Made by a program: the position numbers and the translations under genes. The notes under the pieces were generated by a model. The model worked only from the letters and a program-made list of their open reading frames with translations. It did not search any database and had not been told where the DNA came from. Below, piece after piece: positions 23,249-30,645 of a stretch of 37,257 nt of DNA. Location: the NCBI GenBank assembly GCA_903887415.1, contig CAISPO010000074.1, positions 1 through 37,257 of the forward strand. Direction: 5' to 3'. This DNA is from an uncultured Bacteroidota bacterium (GTDB lineage Bacteria; Bacteroidota; Bacteroidia; Chitinophagales; Chitinophagaceae). Position 1 is the stretch's first letter, and the number at the start of each line of letters is the position of its first letter.

Positions 23249-23666
23249 AGTTTTTCTTGACGCAAATATCCTTCTTGATTTTACTTTGCAACGCGAGCAT
23301 TACCTCATTTCAAAAAAGATCATTGAATTAGCTATTGACGGGGATATACAGGCGTTTACCACTCCGGCCGTTATCCACATAGTCGCTTACTGGCTTACAA
23401 AACATTATGGCCCTAAAAAGGCTAAAGAATTGATATTGTCCCTGTTGCTAAGCATTAGGATAATTGATGCCAGCCATGAAATAACGGTAAATGCGCTTTG
23501 CTCAAAAATGGATGATGTGGAAGATGCCTTGCAATATTTCACAGCCATGCATCATAAAATGGATTTCTTCCTAACAAGGGATAAGCATCTTGTAAAACAG
23601 GCAATGCCTGCTCTGCCGATCTTCTTTCCTGAATACTTTTTGAGTGACCCGATGAACATACATTAA
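23238..23666 (+). CDS. PIN-domain toxin (VapC-like)
   Basis: A 142-residue PIN-fold endoribonuclease, probably the toxin of the pair. Seen: VFLDANILLDF with D8 and D14, then DDVEDALQYF with E95/D96 and FFLTRDK with D115, matching three acidic corners of the PIN site. The second acidic residue, normally in the helix after SxxTxxE, has no clear equivalent (TTPAVIHIVAYWL), a trait of some PIN subfamilies. Its RNA target (tRNA, rRNA or mRNA) cannot be predicted. It starts inside the antitoxin gene and ends tail-to-tail with the next gene, sharing TTAA between the two stop codons. Confidence 0.88.
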   Translation: MVYKVFLDANILLDFTLQREHYLISKKIIELAIDGDIQAFTTPAVIHIVAYWLTKHYGPKKAKELILSLLLSIRIIDASHEITVNALCSKMDDVEDALQYFTAMHHKMDFFLTRDKHLVKQAMPALPIFFPEYFLSDPMNIH

Positions 23667-24103
23667 TTCCCCGCAGGGTTTCCCGGCACAGGTACCGGCA
23701 CCATGGTGTTATTATTGTTATCCGCAGGATATTGCTTCATGTAGTAAGGATAGTTGAGCTCCGGGTGAAGGTCCAGGCTCAGACCCTTCAGGATTTGTAT
23801 CCGGGAACTGCTTAAGTCAACCTTTTCCAGGAAAGGTGGCAATGAGGGGGTAAAGGTGTACTTGCCGTCATTCCAAAAAATGTACCCGCCACGATTAGGG
23901 TCGTAATAAGTGTAGTAGTCAGGGAAATAAACGTGGGCGGTAGCATCGTATTTATGCGCTGCAGCCCATGGCGGCGCCACGATTGTTTTTTCTGTTTTAT
24001 GGGCTTTTTTCTTGTGTTTGGTGTGCTTTGCGGGCGCATCCTGAGCCAGACCGAAATATGGAATAAGACAAATAAGCAGTACAAAGAGAATTGTGCGTTT
24101 CAT
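23663..24103 (-). CDS. Exported basic protein of unknown function
   Basis: 146 residues from the ATG at 24103, which gives a clean signal peptide (KRTILFVLLICLIPYFGLAQ); an ATG 11 codons earlier would put charged residues before it. After cleavage comes a Lys/His-rich stretch (KHTKHKKKAHKTEK) and then a compact Tyr/Pro-rich domain (VYFPDYYTYYDPNRGGYIFWNDGKYTFTPSLPPFL). This looks like a small periplasmic or envelope protein; the YYDPNRGGY..W.DGKY pattern occurs in other Bacteroidota exported proteins, from memory. No function can be named. It converges on the PIN toxin gene with overlapping stop codons. Confidence 0.75.
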   Translation of the reverse strand: MKRTILFVLLICLIPYFGLAQDAPAKHTKHKKKAHKTEKTIVAPPWAAAHKYDATAHVYFPDYYTYYDPNRGGYIFWNDGKYTFTPSLPPFLEKVDLSSSRIQILKGLSLDLHPELNYPYYMKQYPADNNNNTMVPVPVPGNPAGN

Positions 24104-24220
24104 TATAGCTGTTTTTACAAATCTCGCTAATATCATGCCACTGGAAAATGACGATAATCAGGTTTTAAGCTGCTTCCGGAAACATTTTAACACCTGCCGG
24201 AATACTTTTTTTATAAAATA

Positions 24221-24251
24221 TTGAATATCGCAACTGAAAAACCTATTTTTA
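24221..24251 (+). promoter_or_regulatory. Promoter of the glycine-zipper stress protein
   Basis: TTG (24221-24223), 20 nt, then TATTTTTA (24244-24251), 18 nt before the ATG at 24270. Confidence 0.5.
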
Positions 24252-24269
24252 TCAAAATTTTGAAATCTT

Positions 24270-24764
24270 ATGAACGCAGTAATCGGTATATACGATAACC
24301 ATGAATTAGCTGTAGAAGCCGTAATAGAGCTTAAAGACCAGGGCTACCCTGCCGAGCACTTATCTATAATGGGGCTTACGGAAACAGAAGTTGTTGACAA
24401 GGGAAACCACGTTTTACCAGAAAATACAATAAAGAAGGGCGGACTTGAAGCAGGCACGGCCATAGGCACGGCATTGGGTGTACTTACCGGTGTTGGCCTG
24501 TTTGCTATACCCGGCCTGGGTGTGCTTTGCGGCGCAGGAGCACTGGTTGGCGCGTTTGCAGGCTTTGATGTGGGGCTCATTGGCGGCGGTATTGTTAGCG
24601 CGCTTACTTCAATAGGCGTGAACAAAGACGTTGCAAAAAAATACCATGATGCACTTGCTGCCGGCAAGTTCCTGGTCGTTGTTCATGGCCACAAGGCAGA
24701 TGTGGACAAGGCGCAAAGTATGCTGCATGAGCACGGAACGCATACAGAGCTGGATGCACATTAA
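24270..24764 (+). CDS. General-stress-like protein with glycine-zipper membrane segment
   Basis: 164 residues. The N-terminal part (NAVIGIYDNHELAVEAVIELKDQGYPAEHLSIMG) matches the YflT/general stress protein 17M-type alpha-beta domain. A long Gly/Ala hydrophobic segment (about 60-115: AGTAIGTALGVLTGVGLFAIPGLGVL...FDVGLIGGG) follows that can form a glycine-zipper hairpin in a membrane. A second alpha-beta half ends the protein (AKKYHDALAAGKFLVVVHG...AQSMLHEHG). Proteins of this build are induced by stress in several bacteria; the molecular role is unclear. A short CCCC/GGGG hairpin follows the stop at 24775-24786. Nothing suggests an operon partner. Confidence 0.8.
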   Translation: MNAVIGIYDNHELAVEAVIELKDQGYPAEHLSIMGLTETEVVDKGNHVLPENTIKKGGLEAGTAIGTALGVLTGVGLFAIPGLGVLCGAGALVGAFAGFDVGLIGGGIVSALTSIGVNKDVAKKYHDALAAGKFLVVVHGHKADVDKAQSMLHEHGTHTELDAH

Positions 24765-24865
24765 TAACCCCAAACCCCTAAAGGGGCTTCCCCTTATTAT
24801 CTGATCTGCGACTACTTATGTAAATGAGTATGCTCGCTTATGGGTTTGGTCTATCAGGTAATCGC

Positions 24866-26590
24866 ATGAGTAAAAGCAAGCCAAAGCAAACAGACCCTAA
24901 AAAAACAGGCGGCCCTGCCCAGGTGGCTGCCCCGCTTACCTCAAAGCCAGCGATATTTACTATCGGGCGCCCTATGCTTTGGCTGGCGCTTGCCGCTCTA
25001 GTGGTTTATCTCCCTTCCCTGTTTTTTGATTATACCGAATTGGATGATACCATTTTCATCCGCGACTTCCAGGCTTATAATGAGCACCTGCACAACATCG
25101 TCACTGCCTTCCAGCGGGGGCTGTTTGATGCGGTGAAAGACCCCTACTACCGTCCGCTGTTTTCAGACGCTATGATAATTAACTATCATTTCAGCGGACT
25201 TGAAAATGCGTGGGGCTATCACCTGGTCAATATACTGCTTCATGTTTCGGCGGTTGTATTGCTCTTCAAGCTATTCCGGAAACTGGAAGTAAAGGAGCTG
25301 CACGCTTTTATACTGACCATGATCTTTGCGGTGCACCCGGTATTGTCGCAGGCAGTGGCGTGGATACCTGGCAGGAACGACACCATGCTGGCGATATTTG
25401 TCTTCTCTTTTCTGATCTCTGCGGTCACTTATTCAAACAGCGGGAAAATAAAGTCATTGCTGTTATCCGGCCTGTTCCTGCTGCTGGCCTACTTCACTAA
25501 GGAAACAGCGGTGTTTGCGGCACCTGTCGCATTCCTGGTACTCACCTTTGTATTGAACAAAAAACCTACCGAAAGAAACAGCCTGATGCAATACGCTGTA
25601 TGGGCCATTTGTTTCGGCATATGGTATGCAGCGCGGGCTATGGCCACCACCACATCTGTGGGCATGACCTCCGCCCATGCGCTGAATGAAACACTGCGCC
25701 GTCTGCCCATTATCATACAGTATATCGGAAAAATATTCCTGCCCTTCAACCTCAGCGTTTTCCCTATACAGGAAGATACTGTTTATTATTACGGCATTGC
25801 AGCAATTGCCCTATTAACGGCAATTATTATATTGAATAAGCAGCGGAACACTAAGATCATTCTCAGCGGCATCGCCATATTCCTGCTTTTCCTGATGCCT
25901 GCGCTGCTGGTGCCCAGTAACCTGAACCAACAGACATTTGAGCACCGCCTGTACCTGCCCATAATAGGCATTTTACTGTTATTGCCACAAACAGTACTGT
26001 TCAACAACAAACTCGCCGATAAACAGCTATTCGTTTATTCCGCCGCTGTTTGCCTGCTGCTTGCAGCCCTTAATTTTTATCATCAACCCAGTTTTGCCAG
26101 CCCCAGAATGTTCTGGACATCAGCGGTGGAAACCTCGCCCCACTCCGCATTTGCCGACATGATGCTGGCTGCCAGGCTGGATAAAGATGAAGCTGCAAAA
26201 TCAGAGGCACTGTTCCGCAAGGCATACAGCATCAACCCAAGGGAAAAATACCTCAACTTCTACATGGCCGAGATGCTGCAGAACACCAACAACAAAGACT
26301 CTGTAGCCGCCTCTGAAAAATATCTGCTGGTTGAAAAACAGGTTTCCGACTACTTTAAGTGTGATTTCCTCCTCGCACGAGTGCACATGGGGCGCAACGA
26401 CTTCATCGGCGCCGCTGATTGCCTGCAAGCTTATCTGAAACGTGACCCCACTAACCCTATGGCCAACAATAACCTGTTGCTGCTGTACATGCAAACCCAA
26501 CAGGCCGACAAAGCCAAAGCCCTCGCAAAGCATATGCAGCAACTTGGGCTGGCGGTGCCTGCGGGTATTTTGAAGCAGTTGGGGGTGTAG
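24866..26590 (+). CDS. Polytopic GT-C-like membrane protein with TPR tail (TMTC-like)
   Basis: 574 residues from the ATG at 24866 (MSKSKPKQ); an in-frame ATG at 24824 adds 14 residues without an obvious role. About nine to ten membrane helices span residues 35-400. The first periplasmic loop carries the DD motif (FFDYTELDDTIFIRD), and the AVHPVLSQAVAWIPGRNDTM block corresponds to the HPVxxEAVAWIxGRxD of TMTC-type O-mannosyltransferases. The C-terminal 150 residues are TPR repeats (FRKAYSINPREKYLNFYMAEM, AYLKRDPTNPMANNNLLLLYM). It would glycosylate exported proteins or lipids from a polyprenyl donor; the substrate is unknown. It is monocistronic. Confidence 0.8.
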   Translation: MSKSKPKQTDPKKTGGPAQVAAPLTSKPAIFTIGRPMLWLALAALVVYLPSLFFDYTELDDTIFIRDFQAYNEHLHNIVTAFQRGLFDAVKDPYYRPLFSDAMIINYHFSGLENAWGYHLVNILLHVSAVVLLFKLFRKLEVKELHAFILTMIFAVHPVLSQAVAWIPGRNDTMLAIFVFSFLISAVTYSNSGKIKSLLLSGLFLLLAYFTKETAVFAAPVAFLVLTFVLNKKPTERNSLMQYAVWAICFGIWYAARAMATTTSVGMTSAHALNETLRRLPIIIQYIGKIFLPFNLSVFPIQEDTVYYYGIAAIALLTAIIILNKQRNTKIILSGIAIFLLFLMPALLVPSNLNQQTFEHRLYLPIIGILLLLPQTVLFNNKLADKQLFVYSAAVCLLLAALNFYHQPSFASPRMFWTSAVETSPHSAFADMMLAARLDKDEAAKSEALFRKAYSINPREKYLNFYMAEMLQNTNNKDSVAASEKYLLVEKQVSDYFKCDFLLARVHMGRNDFIGAADCLQAYLKRDPTNPMANNNLLLLYMQTQQADKAKALAKHMQQLGLAVPAGILKQLGV

Positions 26591-26790
26591 GTATTTGCTT
26601 TCTATACAAACTGAATGTGCATTTATGTGGTATTGAATTTATTTTCATTTGCAGGTGAAATATAAAGGTAGTGCGCGAAGGACGTTTATGAAGTAATACG
26701 CATAAGCCAGCGCATAAATAAATCTACTTACCATTACTCACATTCGGTAGTTTTTTATCGTCAATGATATACATACCTTAAAGTAACCTA

Positions 26791-28623
26791 ATGAAGAAAT
26801 CACTCCTGATTGCCATTTGCCTTTTATCATTTGCATGCCTAAAAGCCCAGACCTATACTGCCGGACATATTACTGCTGTGGTGACGGATACTATGTATCA
26901 TGATTCTACATGGTGTCAAAGTTATTATTTTGTTACATACAAAATTACAATAGACAGCTCATACATAAGTAATACTGTAGATATAGTCGATACATCGAGC
27001 GCGTCGCTGTTAGGTACGCCAAACGTTGATACTTCAGGGGTTTCTCCATGGATTTTTACGGTGCAAATTTGGAATGCATCAAATGCGGACGATCATCCGC
27101 CAGGATATGTTCATTTTGCGACCCCTGTAACAAAAATCGTATGCGGTACCGATACGCTTCGATATATATCCAGTTATGATAGTTTGTTGGTTACTAACCC
27201 ATGTTTATATGGCGACATATCGGGAACGGTGTACATTGATAATAATGCGAATTGTACATTTGACAGTGGCGATTCTTATTTAAACGAGATCCATTTAAAC
27301 ATCGTAGAAAATTTATCGAGCCCGGCAGGAATTCTAAGTTTTTTGGGAGCAACATGGGGTGGTTCGGCATACACCTTCCCATATTTGCAGCAATCATGGA
27401 TGGTAAATTATACTGTTTCCCTACCATCTTACTATGCCTTCATTTTTCCGTATTCTCCATGCTTTACGGTGTACGCTCCATTTACAACATTGCCGCATAC
27501 CGGAATAGATTTTCCCCTGCAATGCACCAGCCTTTGCGATCTGCAATGCAATGCGCTCACCCCCGGCTCCATAAGGTTGCACCGTGACCTATATATACAG
27601 CCTTACGTAAGCAATACCGGCTGCGACACACAATCGGGCACTTTCACTATGATACTGGACAACCGGGTTATTTACGATCCCTTATTAAGCCTTTACCCGC
27701 CCGATACCGTTCATGGCGATACCTTGATATGGAACTATTCAGGCCTCACAAATCTTTCAGCCATCGGCACCGCCTATTGGAACAGCTTCCTGTCTGATAT
27801 TCATTTGTTTCTGGATACCACAGTGGTTGTGGGCGATACTTTGTGTTTCTCCGGCTATACTGGTATACCCGCCGTCGATGTAGATCCGCTGAATAATTCA
27901 TTCTCGTTCTGCATACCCGTGGTGTATTCATACGACCCTAACGAAAAGGCGGTAAGCCCCAGGGGCGCAGGTGCCGAGGGCTATATACCCGGCGGCCACG
28001 ATACACTTACCTACACACTGCACTTCCAGAACACCGGTACCGCAGCAGCTATTAATGTGGACATCATAGATACGTTGGATAGCCACATTAATGCAGCCAG
28101 CTTTAGGATATTGGGTACCAGTGCCAACATGGAGCCACAGTGGCTGGCACCGGGCGTGGTGGAGTTTAGCTTCAACAACATCAATCTGCCCGATAGTGGC
28201 GATAATTTTGCAGCTAGCCAAGGTGCGGTGCAATTCAGTGTGGCGTTAAATAACGGCCTTGTGCCCGGCACACAGATAAAAAATACAGGCTACATTTATT
28301 TCGACTCAAATCCGGCGGTGGTTACCAATACGGTGCTTAATACTATAGATTCTGAAGCGGTGACGACTGATGTTCACCCGCTTATTGCAAACACGGTTGT
28401 TGCAATTTACCCCAACCCCACCACCGACGAACTAACCATAAAAATGCCACCAAACGCCTATAACACTTTCACCGTCACCAACAGCATAGGCCAGCAAATG
28501 ATAGAGCAATCTATAACCGGTACTCAAACAACAGTTAACGTAAGCATGCTGTCCCCAGGCCTGTATTATATCACCTTCAGAGGTGACAACGGTACAGAAG
28601 TAAAGAAGTTTGTAAAAATGTAA
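26791..28623 (+). CDS. T9SS-secreted surface protein with DUF7619 domain
   Basis: 610 residues: a signal peptide (KKSLLIAICLLSFACLKAQ), beta-rich repeats with paired cysteines in the first half (GDISGTVYIDNNANCTFDSGD is a SdrD-B-like start), and a conserved domain from about 375 (YSYDPNEKAVSPRGAG...LTYTLHFQNTGTAAAINVDIIDTLD) that marks DUF7619. The last 80 residues form a type A T9SS sorting domain (VAIYPNPTTDELTI...GLYYITFRGDNGTEVKKFVKM). Such proteins cross the outer membrane by type IX secretion and are released or anchored at the surface. They often serve adhesion or hydrolysis, but no enzyme domain is seen here. A weak -7-like TACCTTAA lies at 26774-26781. Confidence 0.88.
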   Translation: MKKSLLIAICLLSFACLKAQTYTAGHITAVVTDTMYHDSTWCQSYYFVTYKITIDSSYISNTVDIVDTSSASLLGTPNVDTSGVSPWIFTVQIWNASNADDHPPGYVHFATPVTKIVCGTDTLRYISSYDSLLVTNPCLYGDISGTVYIDNNANCTFDSGDSYLNEIHLNIVENLSSPAGILSFLGATWGGSAYTFPYLQQSWMVNYTVSLPSYYAFIFPYSPCFTVYAPFTTLPHTGIDFPLQCTSLCDLQCNALTPGSIRLHRDLYIQPYVSNTGCDTQSGTFTMILDNRVIYDPLLSLYPPDTVHGDTLIWNYSGLTNLSAIGTAYWNSFLSDIHLFLDTTVVVGDTLCFSGYTGIPAVDVDPLNNSFSFCIPVVYSYDPNEKAVSPRGAGAEGYIPGGHDTLTYTLHFQNTGTAAAINVDIIDTLDSHINAASFRILGTSANMEPQWLAPGVVEFSFNNINLPDSGDNFAASQGAVQFSVALNNGLVPGTQIKNTGYIYFDSNPAVVTNTVLNTIDSEAVTTDVHPLIANTVVAIYPNPTTDELTIKMPPNAYNTFTVTNSIGQQMIEQSITGTQTTVNVSMLSPGLYYITFRGDNGTEVKKFVKM

Positions 28624-28662
28624 TTGGCAACTGGAATCAAGAAAATCCTATAATCAAGAAAA

Positions 28663-28971
28663 TCAAGGTTCAGACTTCTTCTTTTCCAGATAATCACACT
28701 GCTCCGCTGTTCCCAGCCGGAAAGAAACCGGAACATGTGCATCCTTCATCATTAGCTCCTGCCTGCAAAAGAACGGCAGATGCTGTGTGTAAAAGTCGGC
28801 GGGAATGGCGGGGGGATTGTTCGCCAAATTTGAACCAGGCTGGGGAAATATTGCGAGGTGAAGGTTGTAAAGAGGGCGGAGCGTATCCTTATATGCCGGA
28901 ATATGTATTCCTTGCCCAAACCCACAGAATGAGGTAAACAAAAACAATATCGCGCTTAGAGTCTGTTTCAA
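28663..28971 (-). CDS. Small exported conserved protein, probable TTG start
   Basis: 102 residues if translation begins at the TTG at 28971, giving a clean signal peptide (KQTLSAILFLFTSFCGFGQ). A GTG at 29001 would start upstream of the TAnnTTTG box at 28990-28997, so it cannot be in that transcript. The mature part has RPLYNLHLAIFPQPG and the ending HLPFFCRQELMMKDAHVPVSFRLGTAEQCDYLEKK; this LPFFCRQE...VPFRFRLGSLEQCNYLE pattern is a conserved Bacteroidota exported family, from memory, without known function. It is isolated, facing the T9SS gene tail-to-tail. Confidence 0.7.
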   Translation of the reverse strand: MKQTLSAILFLFTSFCGFGQGIHIPAYKDTLRPLYNLHLAIFPQPGSNLANNPPAIPADFYTQHLPFFCRQELMMKDAHVPVSFRLGTAEQCDYLEKKKSEP

Positions 28972-28989
28972 CGTGGCTTTATATATCTG

Positions 28990-28997
28990 CAAAAATA
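28990..28997 (-). promoter_or_regulatory. -7 box of the small exported protein
   Basis: TATTTTTG on the minus strand matches TAnnTTTG, 18 nt before the TTG at 28971. It decides the start in favour of TTG over the upstream GTG. The -33 element is poor. Confidence 0.45.
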
Positions 28998-29123
28998 CCA
29001 CTATTGTTGGAGTACCGGCATTAATCGTAAAATAACATTCTGCTTTTCCCTGACTCTGATGTCTGGCACGGTTTTTAAAACTACTGGTATGACAACTTGT
29101 AGTAACAGATAAAACGAAGAGCC

Positions 29124-29366
29124 ATGATCCGGAAGCACATAGAACACCTCACCATAGAAAGCTTGAAATTCTTTTTCAACCTCGACCATACCGTATGCAA
29201 TCACCTCCTCATAGTAGCCCTGGTGCTCTTTGGCAGTTTCCGTATTATTTTTGACAGTACCCGTGACTTTCTGCAAGATGGCTTGCTTACTGTGAAGAAT
29301 GACCTAAACACCATTAAGTCACATATCGAAACGTATAGAGATCAATTGCAGCACAGAGCGGTGTAA
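29124..29366 (+). CDS. Hypothetical small protein with one membrane helix
   Basis: 80 residues: an amphipathic start (IRKHIEHLTIESLKFFFNLD), a hydrophobic stretch (NHLLIVALVLFGSFRIIF) that could span the membrane once, and a charged helical tail (LTVKNDLNTIKSHIETYRDQLQ). It reads more like a protein than the overlapping minus-strand frame (29001-29276). No family is recognised. It ends where the transposase remnant begins, so the IS insertion may have altered its 3' end or its surroundings. Confidence 0.45.
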   Translation: MIRKHIEHLTIESLKFFFNLDHTVCNHLLIVALVLFGSFRIIFDSTRDFLQDGLLTVKNDLNTIKSHIETYRDQLQHRAV

Positions 29367-29379
29367 AAGCTTTTGCAAT

Positions 29380-30110
29380 AGGCGCGACGACCTTGCGGGG
29401 TCACCCCCGCACAAAGTGGCAATTGCCTTTATTATTTCATTTTCCAATTCTAATTCAAACTTTAGTTTAGCGATTTTGACCCTTTTATTCGGTTGATCTT
29501 CTTGTATGGTATTATAGCGTAGCTATAATTGTCATGTAAAGCATAACCTTTATTCCATTTATACCTCACGATACCAAGTGCTTGGCATTAAGATGTTGTT
29601 TTATGAACTTAAAGCATACCTCTATATCCAATCGTTGACGATACCAACTTGCAATGACATAAGGGTCTTCATCATATTTGTCACAAAGCAGATTGGATCC
29701 CCGCTTTTATCTATAAAGCTCTTAATTACCCTATACTTATGCTGTGAGCGTTTTTGCATTTTGCCGACTAAATATCCTCTGACTTCGCTGTGCAGGGTCA
29801 CTGTACTCCCTTCAGATTCATTAGTAATTGGGTGTATCTCGGCTTGTTTACAACAGACTCAACTCTACTTACAAACAACTTACCATCATTAGTAAATTTA
29901 TCATAGGCAGACCTCGCTTTTAGCCCTCTGTCGAAAACTACTATGCCTCCTGCCTGGTTATCGCTTTCATTTATCAATTCTGTCAATGCAAGTTCATCAC
30001 AACCATAATTTTGCGCTGTGAATACCTTTACTGAAGATCGAATACTTCCTTTTAGATTGACTATATCTTACCAGCTTTCTATTAGGTCCTCCTGTTTTAA
30101 TTCCATTCGT
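29380..30110 (-). pseudogene. IS4-family transposase remnant with several frameshifts
   Basis: Read on the minus strand, successive frames give parts of one IS4-family (DDE) transposase: NLKGSIRSSVKVFTAQNYGC and IVVFDRGLKARSAYDKF, then YRVIKSFIDKSGDPICFVTN, then SWYRQRLDIEVCFKFIKQHLN with the YREK-like region around the catalytic glutamate, then INGIKVMLYMTIIATL after a stop, and finally KIAKLKFELELENEIIKAIA ending in LCGGDP. At least four frameshifts or stops separate these. The N-terminal third, with the first catalytic aspartate, is not recognisable. Full-length relatives have about 400 residues. It is not functional. Terminal inverted repeats were not found. Confidence 0.8.
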
Positions 30111-30188
30111 TAAGAGTTTAACGGCTACAGCGATCCTTTTCAAACGATGCCTGGAACACATCCGTTCCTCGGTATGGAAAAACACCGA

Positions 30189-30527
30189 TTAATGCGGACG
30201 GATAAAAGCCCCTGCCCATGCGCTCAGCCCGCCGACCAGCCCGCCGATAAGGGCTGTAACGCAAATAAACATGCCGTAATTAGGAAGGTGAAACAATACT
30301 GCCATTTTTGTAGAGAGAATATGGTCGTTAGCGCCATCATGAACAAGGGCAGCTACTAACCAAAAAATAACGATGCCTAAAAAGCCAGCCAAGAATGATT
30401 TTCCGGCTTTTTGCTCAATGAACAACGAGACCAGGAACGCGACTATCGCAATTGCCCACCACGGCATCAATACCTCCGCTCCTGCAGATAGTAATGCTAT
30501 CAATATGACTGATAATAAAAACTTCAT
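30189..30527 (-). CDS. Small integral membrane protein
   Basis: 112 residues, almost entirely hydrophobic, with four probable membrane helices (KFLLSVILIALLSAGAEVL, WWAIAIVAFLVSLFIEQKA, FLAGFLGIVIFWLVAALVHD, GMFICVTALIGGLVGGLSAWAGAF). Small proteins of this layout (KSFLAGFLGIFLLW...NDH.LS.K.A.LF) are conserved among Bacteroidota but uncharacterised. It lies beside the decayed transposase and 118 nt downstream of the penicillin acylase gene on the same strand. Function unknown. Confidence 0.75.
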   Translation of the reverse strand: MKFLLSVILIALLSAGAEVLMPWWAIAIVAFLVSLFIEQKAGKSFLAGFLGIVIFWLVAALVHDGANDHILSTKMAVLFHLPNYGMFICVTALIGGLVGGLSAWAGAFIRPH

Positions 30528-30645
30528 TTCTTTACTCTTTTATTTTTAGCCGCTCGAAATTCTATTTAGCCAAGTGCTTAGTTCACCAAGTCAGGGTTCG
30601 GCGGGGCTCACCATGACAGTATTCCAATTTTGCTTTTTAACCGTG

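Noticed and set aside
24775..24786. CCCC-TAAA-GGGG hairpin as terminator of the glycine-zipper gene
   Set aside because: Only 4 bp of stem and no T-run on the plus strand; it is too weak to list as a terminator, though similar CCCCTAAAGGGG motifs often follow genes in the phylum.
29001..29276. Minus-strand 91-codon frame opposite the small membrane protein
   Set aside because: Composition is less protein-like than the plus-strand frame, and its end abuts the promoter region of the next minus-strand gene.
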